From JBPOFM01 sp051252455 (lineage in GTDB: Bacteria > Bacteroidota > Bacteroidia > Flavobacteriales > Flavobacteriaceae): a stretch of DNA of 64,000 nt. Numbering within the stretch: the first letter of the stretch is position 1; each line of letters starts with the position of its first letter. A model generated the notes under the pieces. It had not been told where the DNA came from. It was given only the letters and a program-made list of their open reading frames with translations, and ran no database searches. The position numbers and the translations under genes were made by a program. The stretch lies in the NCBI GenBank assembly GCA_051252455.1, contig JBPOFM010000007.1, forward strand, positions 62,001 through 126,000. The letters run 5' to 3'. Below, piece after piece: positions 1-9,304 of the stretch.

Positions 1-1144
1 CACCATCAAATGACTTATAACGAATCACTTTAGCGGTCACTAAATCTTCAGCATGGATTTCATCATTTAGGACATTGGTAATTTGATGTTGCTCTTTGGT
101 TTTCAAATTGTAAGTGTACAAATCCGAAGGTCTATTAGAGCCTCCAACATACATGCGCATCCAGTTTTCGTCATCGCTAAAACTGACACTTGTAATACTT
201 TTAGCACCAAAATCTGGTAAATCCATTAACTTATCAGATGCAATATCATAGACTTCAATGTCATTTTTACCATCATTGTTAATGTAGACCACCATATACT
301 TTCCAGTGTCCGTAAATCCTGCACCTGCAATGTCCCAATCTTTTTTGAGCACTTCCGTTTTTTCCTTGGTGTTCAAATCATATTTCATCAAATATGAAAA
401 TTCGTCACCATCATCTGTTGTATAGTACAATGCCGAATTGTCTTTCGAAAAATCCTGTGTGGAATTAGCGCTTTGATTCTCATTGATCTTGATTTTCTCC
501 TTCGTTTTGATGTTGTAAACGTAGAGGTCTGTATCATTTGTATTCACAGCTTTCGTCAAAGCGATGTGTTTTTTGTCATTGGAGATGGCATTAAAGTTCA
601 TACCATCAGTATTCTGATATACTAGTTTGGATGTAAAATCGGAAATGTTCATTTCGTACACATCAAAAAATTGCGGATTTCGTTTGTTCGAACCAAAATA
701 AAAAGAATTATCATTTTCTGCCCACCCATAGAAAGACGCTTTAGCCCCTTTTTCAGGAGTCAAGTCTTTAAGTGTCCCTGTCGTATCGCGCAAAAATATA
801 TGGTCTATTTCATCACCATTACCATCTGCGGATAGCAACATTCTGTCGTCATTAGGAAAAAAAGAAGTTGCAAAATAAGAGGTGCTGTCCGATGCTGTAA
901 TAGGGGTATAATCCCCACCCGTGGTCGGCACCGTATAAACATTGTAAATGCCGGTTCTATTGCTCGAAATCAATAACTTCGAATTGTCAGCGGAAAAACT
1001 TCCGCCTCCAACGGCTTCATTATCCATAAATTGCTCAATGCTATATTGCTGCACTTTGGCTGCTGCGTCTTTTTTATGGAGTTCATTTTTGTCCTTGCAG
1101 CCAACGAACAGAATAAGACTGAATACTAAAATTAGTTGTTTCAT
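1..1144 (-). CDS. S9-family (prolyl oligopeptidase-like) peptidase lipoprotein, 3' part missing
   Basis: Open frame from an ATG at 1144 to the left edge without a stop (381 codons seen). The N-terminus is a lipoprotein signal (MKQLILVFSLILFVGC, Cys at residue 16). The rest reads as the beta-propeller half of an S9 peptidase, with repeated WD40/TolB-like blades such as FSADNSKLLISSNRTG. The last residues, KVIRYKSFDG, are the usual junction into the alpha/beta-hydrolase domain, so the catalytic Ser-Asp-His part lies outside the window. Likely role: lipid-anchored peptidase that trims or degrades oligopeptides outside the inner membrane. It is divergently arranged with the VWA gene at 1317. Family assignment is firm; substrate is unknown. 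Confidence 0.85.
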   Translation of the reverse strand, partial: MKQLILVFSLILFVGCKDKNELHKKDAAAKVQQYSIEQFMDNEAVGGGSFSADNSKLLISSNRTGIYNVYTVPTTGGDYTPITASDSTSYFATSFFPNDDRMLLSADGNGDEIDHIFLRDTTGTLKDLTPEKGAKASFYGWAENDNSFYFGSNKRNPQFFDVYEMNISDFTSKLVYQNTDGMNFNAISNDKKHIALTKAVNTNDTDLYVYNIKTKEKIKINENQSANSTQDFSKDNSALYYTTDDGDEFSYLMKYDLNTKEKTEVLKKDWDIAGAGFTDTGKYMVVYINNDGKNDIEVYDIASDKLMDLPDFGAKSITSVSFSDDENWMRMYVGGSNRPSDLYTYNLKTKEQHQITNVLNDEIHAEDLVTAKVIRYKSFDG

Positions 1145-1316
1145 TTGTGTTTGGTTGTTAATTAATACTTCTTTATTGACGAATCATTTGCAGATTGGTT
1201 ACAAAAGAGAATCGACTTTCGTTGTTCTAAAGATAAACAAAAGTTATGACACAATTCTTTAAATTGATGTTAAGGGCTATTATGAAACGCCCAAAAAGCT
1301 GTATTTTTATGCTGCT

Positions 1317-2444
1317 ATGAAAAACTCCACATCTTTAAGAAAAGGGTTCGTCTTTAAATCCTACGAAGCACCTTTCCAATCTCCTTTTGATAAACTCTTT
1401 GAAGTTTTCAAGGAATTAATCACACATACCTCTGGCGATTTCGATGAAGCCATCGATTGGCTGCGCGAGTTGGATAAAGAATACAAATTGACCACTGCCG
1501 AATATACCATTGACGATTTTATTGAAGACCTAAAGAAAAAAGGCTATATCCGAGAAGAAATTGATGTGGATGGCAACGGAGGCATGGCAATCACAGCCAA
1601 AACCGAAAGGGCCATCCGGCAACAAGCGCTCGACCAAATCTTTGGAAAAATAAAACGCAGCGGACAGGGAAACCATAAAAGCAAAAGCCCCGGAATAGGT
1701 GATGAACATACGGGCGATTTTAGAAACTATCAATTCGGTGACGCCCTCGATAAAGTGTCCATAACAGAAAGTTTAAAAAATGCTCAAATCAATCATGGTA
1801 TCGGTGATTTTAGTTTATCTGAAGATGATTTGGTAGTAGAGGAAACCCTACACAAGTCACAAATGAGCACGGTGTTGATGATTGACATCAGCCATAGTAT
1901 GATTTTGTATGGGGAAGACAGAATTACGCCCGCCAAAAAAGTAGCCATGGCTTTAGCGGAATTGATTACCTCCCGTTACCCAAAAGACACTTTGGATATT
2001 TTGGTGTTCGGCAACGATGCATGGCAAATCGAAATTAAAGATTTACCCTATTTAAAAGTCGGTCCTTATCATACTAACACAGTGGCAGGTTTGCAATTGG
2101 CAATGGATTTACTCCGAAGAAAACGGAACACCAACAAACAAATTTTCATGATTACGGATGGAAAGCCAAGTTGTTTGCGGCTTCCAGATGGTCAATATTA
2201 TAAAGACAGTAACGGACTCAATCCTTACATCACCAATAAATGCTATGCAATGGCGCAGCAAGCAAGACGATTGCACATTCCAATCACTACGTTTATGATC
2301 GCACAAGATCAATATTTGATGAAATTCGTACGGGAATTTACCCAAGCCAACCAAGGAAAAGCATTTTATACCGGATTGCAAGGTCTCGGCGAAATGATTT
2401 TTGAGGATTATGAAACCAATAGAAAGAAGCGCATAAGAGGATAG
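1317..2444 (+). CDS. VWA-domain protein partnered with a MoxR-like ATPase
   Basis: 375 aa, no signal peptide, so cytoplasmic. The C-terminal half is a von Willebrand factor A domain with an intact MIDAS: DISHS at residues 190-194 and the later metal-binding Asp in ITDGKPS (D281). The N-terminal 150 residues are a charged helical region without a recognised domain. The next gene on the same strand encodes a MoxR/Mg-chelatase-type AAA+ ATPase. Such ATPase/VWA pairs act as chaperone-like machines that load metals or remodel protein complexes, in the manner of BchI/BchD or MoxR/CoxE. The target is not visible here. Start ATG is the first in frame. The two genes are separated by about 96 bp holding an imperfect inverted repeat. 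Confidence 0.85.
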   Translation: MKNSTSLRKGFVFKSYEAPFQSPFDKLFEVFKELITHTSGDFDEAIDWLRELDKEYKLTTAEYTIDDFIEDLKKKGYIREEIDVDGNGGMAITAKTERAIRQQALDQIFGKIKRSGQGNHKSKSPGIGDEHTGDFRNYQFGDALDKVSITESLKNAQINHGIGDFSLSEDDLVVEETLHKSQMSTVLMIDISHSMILYGEDRITPAKKVAMALAELITSRYPKDTLDILVFGNDAWQIEIKDLPYLKVGPYHTNTVAGLQLAMDLLRRKRNTNKQIFMITDGKPSCLRLPDGQYYKDSNGLNPYITNKCYAMAQQARRLHIPITTFMIAQDQYLMKFVREFTQANQGKAFYTGLQGLGEMIFEDYETNRKKRIRG

Positions 2445-2450
2445 AATTTT

Positions 2451-2533
2451 AGCTTTTAGCCTTTTGCTATTAGCTTTTAGAAATTGAAACTATTAAAGTA
2501 GGAGCTAAAGGCAAATAGCCATTAGCCAAAAGC
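2451..2533. repeat. imperfect inverted repeat between VWA and ATPase genes
   Basis: The spacer is built from variations of GCTTTTAGC/GCTAAAAGC: 2451-2482 pairs imperfectly with 2500-2533. It has no coding potential and no T-run, so it does not look like a classical terminator. Low-complexity junctions of the same style occur at 36893-36935 and 59570-59600. Function unknown. Confidence 0.6.
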
Positions 2534-2540
2534 AAATGAT

Positions 2541-4007
2541 ATGAAATTAGAAAACATAAAAACATTAGGACAATTAAAAAAATCAGCATACCAATCAAAA
2601 TCCATAAAGGATGAATTGCGAAACAATCTGATTCAAAAAATAAAAAACAAAGAAACCACCTTCGAAGGCGTTCATGGCTATGAAAATACCGTAATTCCTG
2701 AATTGGAACGTGCCATTCTTTCGAGACATAACATCAATCTCTTGGGATTGCGTGGACAAGCTAAAACTCGTTTGGCGCGTTTGATGTTGAATTTATTGGA
2801 CGAGTACATCCCTTATGTGGAAGGCTCCGAAATCAATGACGACCCACTGCAGCCCATTTCAAGATTCGCTGTGGAATTGATTAAAGAAAAAGGCGATGAC
2901 ACACCAATCGCATGGTTACACAGAAGTGAACGTTTCGCGGAGAAACTGGCAACGCCAGATGTTACTGTGGCTGATTTAATCGGCGATGTGGACCCAATTA
3001 AAGCGGCCAACTTAAAATTAAGTTATGCCGACGACCGTGTCATTCATTACGGAATGATTCCAAGAGCGAACCGCTGTATTTTCGTCATCAATGAATTGCC
3101 AGATTTACAAGCCAGAATCCAAGTGGCCTTGTTCAATATTTTGCAAGAAGGCGATATTCAAATTAGGGGTTTCAAACTGCGATTGCCATTGGACATCCAA
3201 TTTTTATTCACAGCAAATCCAGAAGATTACACCAATCGAGGGAGTATCGTCACACCATTAAAAGATAGAATCGGTTCTCAAATCTTAACGCATTATCCCG
3301 TAGATATTGAAACCGCCCGATTGATTACCGAACAAGAGGCGAGAGTAGTGGAAGGTCAAAAAGAGACCGTAATGGTTCCAGATTTGGCGCGCGATTTATT
3401 GGAGCAAATTGTTTTTGAAGCGCGTGAAAGCGAATACATCGATGCCAAAAGCGGCGTAAGTGCACGTTTGAGCATCACAGCATTAGAAAATCTGTTGAGC
3501 ACTGCAGAACGTCGTGCTTTGAAAGCGGGTGACGAAAAAACAATGATCCGATTAAGCGATTTCGTCGGCATTATTCCATCCATTACTGGAAAAGTGGAAT
3601 TGGTCTACGAAGGTGAACAGGAAGGAGCCGCTGTAGTGGCTTTCAACCTCATTGGCGAAGCTGTCAAAAGTCTCTTTGAGGAATTCTTTCCAAAGATTGA
3701 AAAATTAAAAAAAGAAACCGCTGAAACACCTTACGATGACGTCATTTCTTGGTTTTTCAATCAAAAAGAAGGTTTTGAAATCATGGACGATTTAAGAGAT
3801 AAAGAATACAAAAATCTCCTTGATGCCATTTCGCCATTAGATGATTTATTGGCAGAATACCAACCAAAACTGTCTAAAGAAGACAGCTATTTCGTCAAAG
3901 AATTTGTACTTTGGGCATTGGTGGAATTCAAGCAATTGAGCAAATTTCGATTTGCAGAAGGCATTCAATTTAAAGATCCTTATGGAAGTTTCATTAGCGG
4001 TATTTAA
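2541..4007 (+). CDS. MoxR/magnesium chelatase-like AAA+ ATPase
   Basis: 488 aa cytoplasmic AAA+ protein. The Walker A is GLRGQAKT (residues 69-76): the Lys and Thr are kept but the Gly before the Lys is Ala. The Walker B region reads CIFVINELPDL, with Asn in place of the usual Asp before the catalytic Glu. A sensor-1-like FTANPEDYTNRG and an arginine-containing PLKDRIGSQ follow. The C-terminal third is helical without a recognised domain. The family is often annotated as magnesium chelatase or sigma-54-interacting protein in Bacteroidota, but no chlorophyll pathway is expected here. It most likely works with the upstream VWA protein as an ATP-driven remodelling pair. The altered P-loop residues may reduce ATPase turnover. 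Confidence 0.85.
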   Translation: MKLENIKTLGQLKKSAYQSKSIKDELRNNLIQKIKNKETTFEGVHGYENTVIPELERAILSRHNINLLGLRGQAKTRLARLMLNLLDEYIPYVEGSEINDDPLQPISRFAVELIKEKGDDTPIAWLHRSERFAEKLATPDVTVADLIGDVDPIKAANLKLSYADDRVIHYGMIPRANRCIFVINELPDLQARIQVALFNILQEGDIQIRGFKLRLPLDIQFLFTANPEDYTNRGSIVTPLKDRIGSQILTHYPVDIETARLITEQEARVVEGQKETVMVPDLARDLLEQIVFEARESEYIDAKSGVSARLSITALENLLSTAERRALKAGDEKTMIRLSDFVGIIPSITGKVELVYEGEQEGAAVVAFNLIGEAVKSLFEEFFPKIEKLKKETAETPYDDVISWFFNQKEGFEIMDDLRDKEYKNLLDAISPLDDLLAEYQPKLSKEDSYFVKEFVLWALVEFKQLSKFRFAEGIQFKDPYGSFISGI

Positions 4008-4047
4008 CTAAAAATTACGACTCATACTAGAGTCCGTTAAATTTAAT

Positions 4048-4079
4048 AAAAACCAAGACGTCTCCATCTTGGTTTTTTT
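4048..4079 (+). terminator. intrinsic terminator after the AAA+ ATPase gene
   Basis: Arms AAAAACCAAGA (4048-4058) and TCTTGGTTTTT (4067-4077) are perfectly complementary around an 8-nt loop and run into a T-tract. It ends the VWA-ATPase operon. Confidence 0.85.
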
Positions 4080-4404
4080 AATTTTGAATGATAAGCCAGC
4101 CTTAACAAACCTTACAACATAATGCTTACCGCTTATGGCCCAAATTTTACCGCGTGCTCCATAACTTCCCGCTCTGTCACGTCGAGTATTTCAATAGATG
4201 CAGAAAAGTAACGATAGAAATGTATCGAGAAGCAAAAGTACCTTTCACCACCACTATTAGCCCTAAACAATTACAGAAATTCATTTTAAAAATTTAGGGT
4301 TCATACCTAAAAATGGAAATAAACAGTATATTTAGTATTTGTATAAATAAGTAGGCAACCATTTTAGAAAAACCGTGCTCAAATTGAAAACTGAAAATTA
4401 TTGA
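4080..4404. other. intergenic region upstream of the defence module
   Basis: No coding frame, tRNA or clear promoter was recognised. The middle (4140-4290) looks like decayed sequence. A segment near 4353-4375 (GCAACCATTTTAG followed by AAAACCG) resembles the start of the linker found just after mkoB (CAACCATTATAAAAATAGCG at 9078-9097), so the two may be remnants of the same boundary repeat flanking the module. Confidence 0.4.
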
Positions 4405-7400
4405 ATGATTTTAGACAAATACCAACTTTACGGAGCAATCCAAAACAGAGGTTATTCATCAACCGCCAAAGTAACAGATGAAAGTGAAGAAATTTATTTT
4501 GCCAAATGGATAAAAGGAATTGAAAAAAACTCACAACCGAGTAAAATTCTTTACAACAAATTAAGACACTTAAAAAAAGCAGTCCACTCTTCTCTTCCGA
4601 AAATTATAGAATACGAATGGGACGAAAGCCAAAGTGCTTATTGCATCATATTTGAAAACAAAAACGCAACTTCTTTAGAAGAAATCATTTTTGAAATTAA
4701 ACCAACGCATTTTTTAAAAGGGATTGAACAAATTGCAAATTGTTTACAGCAATTGCAAAAGAAACATAAACTTGCTCACGGAGATATAACACCTGCAAAT
4801 ATACTTGTAGATGAAAACTTTGATTTTTACTTAATTGATTTTGGAGTTTCAGATATTTCTGCAACATTAAGCCAATCACAAGAATTAGAGATTTTCGCAA
4901 AAGAATTTGCGTCACCTGAAAAATGGGATAGAAAAATCCCAAAGGGATTCCCCTATCAATCTGACATTTATTCTATTGGTAAAGTTATTGAATGGTATTT
5001 TGCAAAAAATGAAATTAACGAATTTGAAGAAGTCCAGAAATTGACTGACAAAACTTGTGAGCAATTACCAATAAATAGAATAAATTATGTTTCTTTTTTA
5101 GAGAAATTATCGAAAATCACAAGTGAAATTTCTTTTGACAGTAAAAACTCGGTTTCTATAAATGCAATACCAGAAGTTATAGAAGATTTAAATAATTCAG
5201 ATTTCAAACCAAAATTTGACATAAGTCCAAGCAGAGGAGAAAATATCCTATTAAATATCTCAACTAAAAATTTCTATATTCATTGTATTTGGAAAATATC
5301 CGAAAATGGTTTAGAAATTCTAAATGGAGAAAGAAAAGAAAATAAAGAAAGAGAACATTCTAATACTTTGAGATATGGAAAAGAATTAGGCTTGCCAATT
5401 GTGTTTACTTCTCAAAATGGTTATAACGAACGATTTAACTTAACACCTTTTTTTAAGAAAATACAAAAAGAAAAACAGCACGAAAGCGAATATAGAAAAG
5501 GAAAAAGAGAGATTACTAAAGAATTGAAATTCTTTAAAGATTTACTAACCAAAGAAATGCAAGTTTTAGAAAAAAACTCATTAAGATTACGTTTTGTAGG
5601 TTTTGAAAAAAAAGGAAATTATGAAATTTCATTTAATATTCAAGACAATGAAAAATACAGCAAGAATGGTTTAATTTTTTCTCATATTGACAAAGCAACA
5701 CCACCAAGTCCGGAAGATTTTGAATTTATCGTAAGTGAAACTGCCGATAAAAAACAAATGAAAGACCCAATGAAATTTTCGGGAGTTGCTTATGATTTCA
5801 ATACAAAAACAAGAGTTCTAAAATTTAAGGATTGTGAACGATTAGATTTTGAAAAAATCCCCAAAAATGGTTACATATTTGAAAATATCAGCAAACAAGA
5901 AGAGGAAAAGAAAAGACAATTAGAAGCAATACGAAAAGTAGAATATAATGAAGTTCAAAATAGAGATTTAATACATTACGTTTTTAATCCTACTGATTTG
6001 CAAGGCAAATATCTTGAATTTCAAGAACTAACAAATGTTTATCAAACAGACGAAAAAGGAAATGACTTTGTATATAGTTTTAATCAACAAAAAGCAATAC
6101 TAAATGCAATTCATAGAGAACCTTTAACAATTATTCAAGGTCCACCAGGAACAGGAAAAACAACTGTAATCACAGAAATTGTTTTTCAAATTTTAAATAA
6201 AAATCCTGATGCTAAAATTTTAATCACTTCTCAAACAAATGATGCAGTTGATAACGTGTTAGATAATCTATTGGAAAAAGAGATTCCAATTGTTCGATTA
6301 AGTGGTATTAGAAAACCAAAAGTAAGTTTGCAAAAACATACTTTAGAAAGAAAAATTGAAGGTTGGAAAGAAGAAGTAAGAAAAAAAACTAAAGCCAATT
6401 GGAAACCATACAAAGAGCAATTTAAAAAGGCATTAGAAAAAGAGAATATTATTCTATTGCCAATTTTTGAAATCCTTTCTTCCAATAAACAATGGAAAGT
6501 AAAAAAACAACAAATAGAAAAAATGTTAGAACGTTTCAACACGTTTAAAGGTTTAGAAAAATCTTTAACTTCTGAAACAGAGTTTATAACATCAATCAAT
6601 AGTTTTGTAAAAGTAAATTTTGAAGAATACTTTTTAAAACAACAAATATTTAAAGATTGGTTAGCAACAATTAGTTCGTTAGATGAAAACAGTAATATAA
6701 ATCAAAAATTAATAGATAGCATTAGAGTAATTGGTGCAACAACTAATCATATCGCATCAAAAAAATATCAAAAATATAATTTTGAATTTGACTATGTAAT
6801 AATGGACGAAAGTGGAAAAGCAACCACAGCAGAAGCATTAATACCAACAGTTTTAGCAGAAAAATTAATTCTTGTTGGCGACCATAGACAATTAAGACCA
6901 ATGCTAACTGCAAATCGTGAAGTTGAAAAATGGTTGAGAGAAAAATTTAAAACAGACACAGATGAATTTGATAGTTGGGATGATTATTATAATAGAGCAA
7001 GTTTGTTTGAACAAGTGATAACAAAAATTGATGATGATCATAAAAGTCAGTTAGAAGAATGTAGAAGAAGTTCAAAAGACCAAGTTTTACTAACTTCAAA
7101 ATGCTTTTACGAACCTTTTGGAGATGAACCGATAAAACCAGTTGAACGACCACAAGAAAAAGAACATAATCTTGATTTAAAAATTGATAGTTCAATTGTC
7201 TTTCTTGATATTGGTAATTCATATAAAAGTGAAATCGATGGAAATGGTTCGTCAAGAAATAAATTAAGTGCTGAATTAATCCCAGAACTTCTAAATGGAT
7301 TAGATAGGTTTGATAAAGTAAAGAATTACACAATTGGTGTTATTACAGGCTATTCTGCTCAAGTAAGAGAAATAAGAAAAGTTGTAAGAAATAAAGTTGA

Positions 7401-7725
7401 TTATCGTAAACTGAAAAATGTAAAATCTAACAATGTAGTTATATCTGTTGTAGATAAGTTTCAAGGTTTAGAAAAGGATATTATCATTTTTGATTTAGTA
7501 AGAAGTCGGCAACAAACATTAGGATTTTTATCTAATGCAAATCGTATAAATGTTGCTTTATCAAGGCAAAAAAAACTATTAATTATTGTTGGAAATTTAG
7601 ATAGCATATTAAGTGCAAAACCGCCAAAAGATTTAGAAAACACAAATCAAAAACCAGCATTACAAAAATATTTAAGTGAATTGAAGAAAGACTGGATTGT
7701 TAAAAACGTAGAACAAATATTTTAA
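4405..7725 (+). CDS. mkoA: Mokosh type I protein MkoA: Ser/Thr kinase-SF1 helicase fusion
   Basis: 1106 aa. The N-terminal ~200 residues are a complete protein-kinase fold: beta-3 Lys in YFAKW (K34), catalytic loop HGDITPANIL (H125, D127, N132), DFG at 145-147, SPE at 170-172, and the helix-F motif SDIYSIGK. From about residue 540 follows a UPF1/DNA2-type superfamily 1 helicase: Walker A GPPGTGKT (579-586), Walker B MDESGK (D801, E802), motif III VGDHRQL, motif V VVDKFQGLEKD, motif VI NVALSRQ (1049-1055). Kinase-helicase fusion followed by a PLD protein is the architecture of type I Mokosh, an anti-phage system. All catalytic residues are present. The stop codon overlaps the mkoB start by one base, so the two are co-translated. 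Base composition is clearly more AT-rich than in the neighbouring P-type ATPase, which suggests transfer. Confidence 0.82.
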   Translation: MILDKYQLYGAIQNRGYSSTAKVTDESEEIYFAKWIKGIEKNSQPSKILYNKLRHLKKAVHSSLPKIIEYEWDESQSAYCIIFENKNATSLEEIIFEIKPTHFLKGIEQIANCLQQLQKKHKLAHGDITPANILVDENFDFYLIDFGVSDISATLSQSQELEIFAKEFASPEKWDRKIPKGFPYQSDIYSIGKVIEWYFAKNEINEFEEVQKLTDKTCEQLPINRINYVSFLEKLSKITSEISFDSKNSVSINAIPEVIEDLNNSDFKPKFDISPSRGENILLNISTKNFYIHCIWKISENGLEILNGERKENKEREHSNTLRYGKELGLPIVFTSQNGYNERFNLTPFFKKIQKEKQHESEYRKGKREITKELKFFKDLLTKEMQVLEKNSLRLRFVGFEKKGNYEISFNIQDNEKYSKNGLIFSHIDKATPPSPEDFEFIVSETADKKQMKDPMKFSGVAYDFNTKTRVLKFKDCERLDFEKIPKNGYIFENISKQEEEKKRQLEAIRKVEYNEVQNRDLIHYVFNPTDLQGKYLEFQELTNVYQTDEKGNDFVYSFNQQKAILNAIHREPLTIIQGPPGTGKTTVITEIVFQILNKNPDAKILITSQTNDAVDNVLDNLLEKEIPIVRLSGIRKPKVSLQKHTLERKIEGWKEEVRKKTKANWKPYKEQFKKALEKENIILLPIFEILSSNKQWKVKKQQIEKMLERFNTFKGLEKSLTSETEFITSINSFVKVNFEEYFLKQQIFKDWLATISSLDENSNINQKLIDSIRVIGATTNHIASKKYQKYNFEFDYVIMDESGKATTAEALIPTVLAEKLILVGDHRQLRPMLTANREVEKWLREKFKTDTDEFDSWDDYYNRASLFEQVITKIDDDHKSQLEECRRSSKDQVLLTSKCFYEPFGDEPIKPVERPQEKEHNLDLKIDSSIVFLDIGNSYKSEIDGNGSSRNKLSAELIPELLNGLDRFDKVKNYTIGVITGYSAQVREIRKVVRNKVDYRKLKNVKSNNVVISVVDKFQGLEKDIIIFDLVRSRQQTLGFLSNANRINVALSRQKKLLIIVGNLDSILSAKPPKDLENTNQKPALQKYLSELKKDWIVKNVEQIF

Positions 7726-9077
7726 TGGACATACAAGAAATACATAAAAAGTTAGACAAACAATGTCCAAGCGATTATAAGATAAATGAAATTATCCAAT
7801 TTGCATATCCTTATAGACGAGTGCGTGTAAACGCAACTGTAAATAAATCGCCTGAAAAATCAGTACAACAAGTATATTCAGTTTTTTTAAGAACAATAAT
7901 AGCAGGTTATAACAAAGAAGAACAAATAATTAAATTTTTAGGTCTTAACAAAGAAGATTTTATATTAAGGGAATTATACTTTTTGCGTGAAAGAGGATTT
8001 GTAGATTTTACTTCAGGTATTTGGTTAGTAACCGAACAAGGAGAAGAATTTGTGAAAGATAATAGTATTTTAAAAATTCTTGAAGAAGAAGAATTTGAAT
8101 TTTTAATTGATTCAATATCAAATCAAGCGATTGAAAAGAATTTTAGATTATTTAGCGATAAAAATATTGAAAACAAATTAAATCCAGAGATTGATTATTC
8201 AATAAAAAATCCTGAATTGCTTAAAAACAAAAACGAACAACTTTCTGACATTTATAAAAGTCAGAGTAATGGAAAAGCATATTTAGTTGATTATGACAAG
8301 TCAAATATTAAGTTTGATAAAAAGGAAAATCACGATTATTATTTAATCGAATATATTCCGATAAAGGAAAAAGAAAGTGAATTAGAACCATATATTGAAG
8401 TTAGAAATACAGATAAAGATATTTCAAAACAAAAACGACTTTCAAAATCACTATCTGAAAAATATCCAAGTATATTATATCAATTTACGACTTCTGACAG
8501 AACAAGTTTTGCGAAAATTCAAGAAGATAATAATAGTGAACTTTTAGAAGAGTTTAAAACAACTGAAATCGAAAAAAGGGTAACCGAAACGCTAACACTT
8601 ACGGTTTGGGAAACGCAAGAAAAATTTACAGAAGCTTTAAAGACTGTTAAATCTAAAATATTAATAGAAAGTCCTTGGGTAAAACGTGCTACATTAAAGT
8701 ACATTGATAGTATTGAAAAAGCATTGCAAAGAAGTGTAGATGTTATTATATTGTATGGAATTGAGAGCAATGATGAACATCATTACGGAACAATTGAAAA
8801 ATTACGAAGGTTAAAAAGTAAATACCAAAATAATTTTCATTTAATACATTTACCAACTCATTTTGAAGAACAAGGAAACTATAAAATGACAGGAACTCAC
8901 AGAAAATTGATAATTAAAGACAATGAATATTATATACAAGGAAGTTTCAATTTCTTATCATTTAACAAAGAAAAAGGACAAAAAATAGCGAATGAGGAAA
9001 GTATTTTAATCCCTCAAAATGTAGAAACGAAATGGGAAAACGTTCTGAAAGAATACAGAATAGATAATGGTTGGTAA
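7725..9077 (+). CDS. mkoB: Mokosh type I protein MkoB: phospholipase D-family nuclease
   Basis: 450 aa. The C-terminal ~150 residues form a PLD-type domain with one HKD motif, HRKLIIKD (H392, K394, D399), followed by the usual GSFNF. Members with one HKD motif dimerise to build the active site and typically act as nucleases. The N-terminal half resembles a winged-helix or adaptor region but is not identified. It overlaps mkoA by one base. In Mokosh, helicase/kinase and PLD protein together block phage, presumably by recognising phage RNA or DNA intermediates. The stop codon lies inside a perfect 8-bp hairpin (AATGGTTG/CAACCATT). Confidence 0.8.
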   Translation: MDIQEIHKKLDKQCPSDYKINEIIQFAYPYRRVRVNATVNKSPEKSVQQVYSVFLRTIIAGYNKEEQIIKFLGLNKEDFILRELYFLRERGFVDFTSGIWLVTEQGEEFVKDNSILKILEEEEFEFLIDSISNQAIEKNFRLFSDKNIENKLNPEIDYSIKNPELLKNKNEQLSDIYKSQSNGKAYLVDYDKSNIKFDKKENHDYYLIEYIPIKEKESELEPYIEVRNTDKDISKQKRLSKSLSEKYPSILYQFTTSDRTSFAKIQEDNNSELLEEFKTTEIEKRVTETLTLTVWETQEKFTEALKTVKSKILIESPWVKRATLKYIDSIEKALQRSVDVIILYGIESNDEHHYGTIEKLRRLKSKYQNNFHLIHLPTHFEEQGNYKMTGTHRKLIIKDNEYYIQGSFNFLSFNKEKGQKIANEESILIPQNVETKWENVLKEYRIDNGW

Positions 9078-9180
9078 CAACCATTATAAAAATAGCGGTT
9101 TTGACGCTTAGACGGAAATGAGTTTGTAAATTTAAGGTCATTACCAATCCGAAAATTGGTGTTTAAAAATCCGCTACTTC
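9066..9180. repeat. hairpin linker after mkoB, possible degenerate cassette boundary
   Basis: A perfect hairpin AATGGTTG/CAACCATT (9066-9073 and 9078-9085, loop GTAA) overlaps the mkoB stop. TAGCGG (9093-9098) pairs with CCGCTA (9171-9176) about 70 bp on. The start CAACCATTATAAAAATAGC resembles the left arms of the palindromic linkers at 11.6-14 kb, but no matching GTTG right box was found, so membership in that family is tentative. No gene is present up to 9304. Confidence 0.4.
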
Positions 9181-9304
9181 TAATAAATAAGTCCATTAAC
9201 CCCAATTCAAACCCAGCATCATAAAAAATATAAATTTGGCAGTAAAATTAATTAACGACCAACACAAGGTTTATCTTTATGATAAAAAGTAGCATTCAGT
9301 ATAA

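Noticed and set aside
948..1262. 104-codon plus-strand ORF
   Set aside because: Mostly antisense to the N-terminus of the S9 peptidase lipoprotein, whose signal peptide and propeller repeats are clear.
9258..9290. CACAAG upstream of the P-type ATPase as an ECF-type promoter
   Set aside because: No CATCTA-like element lies 16 bp downstream.
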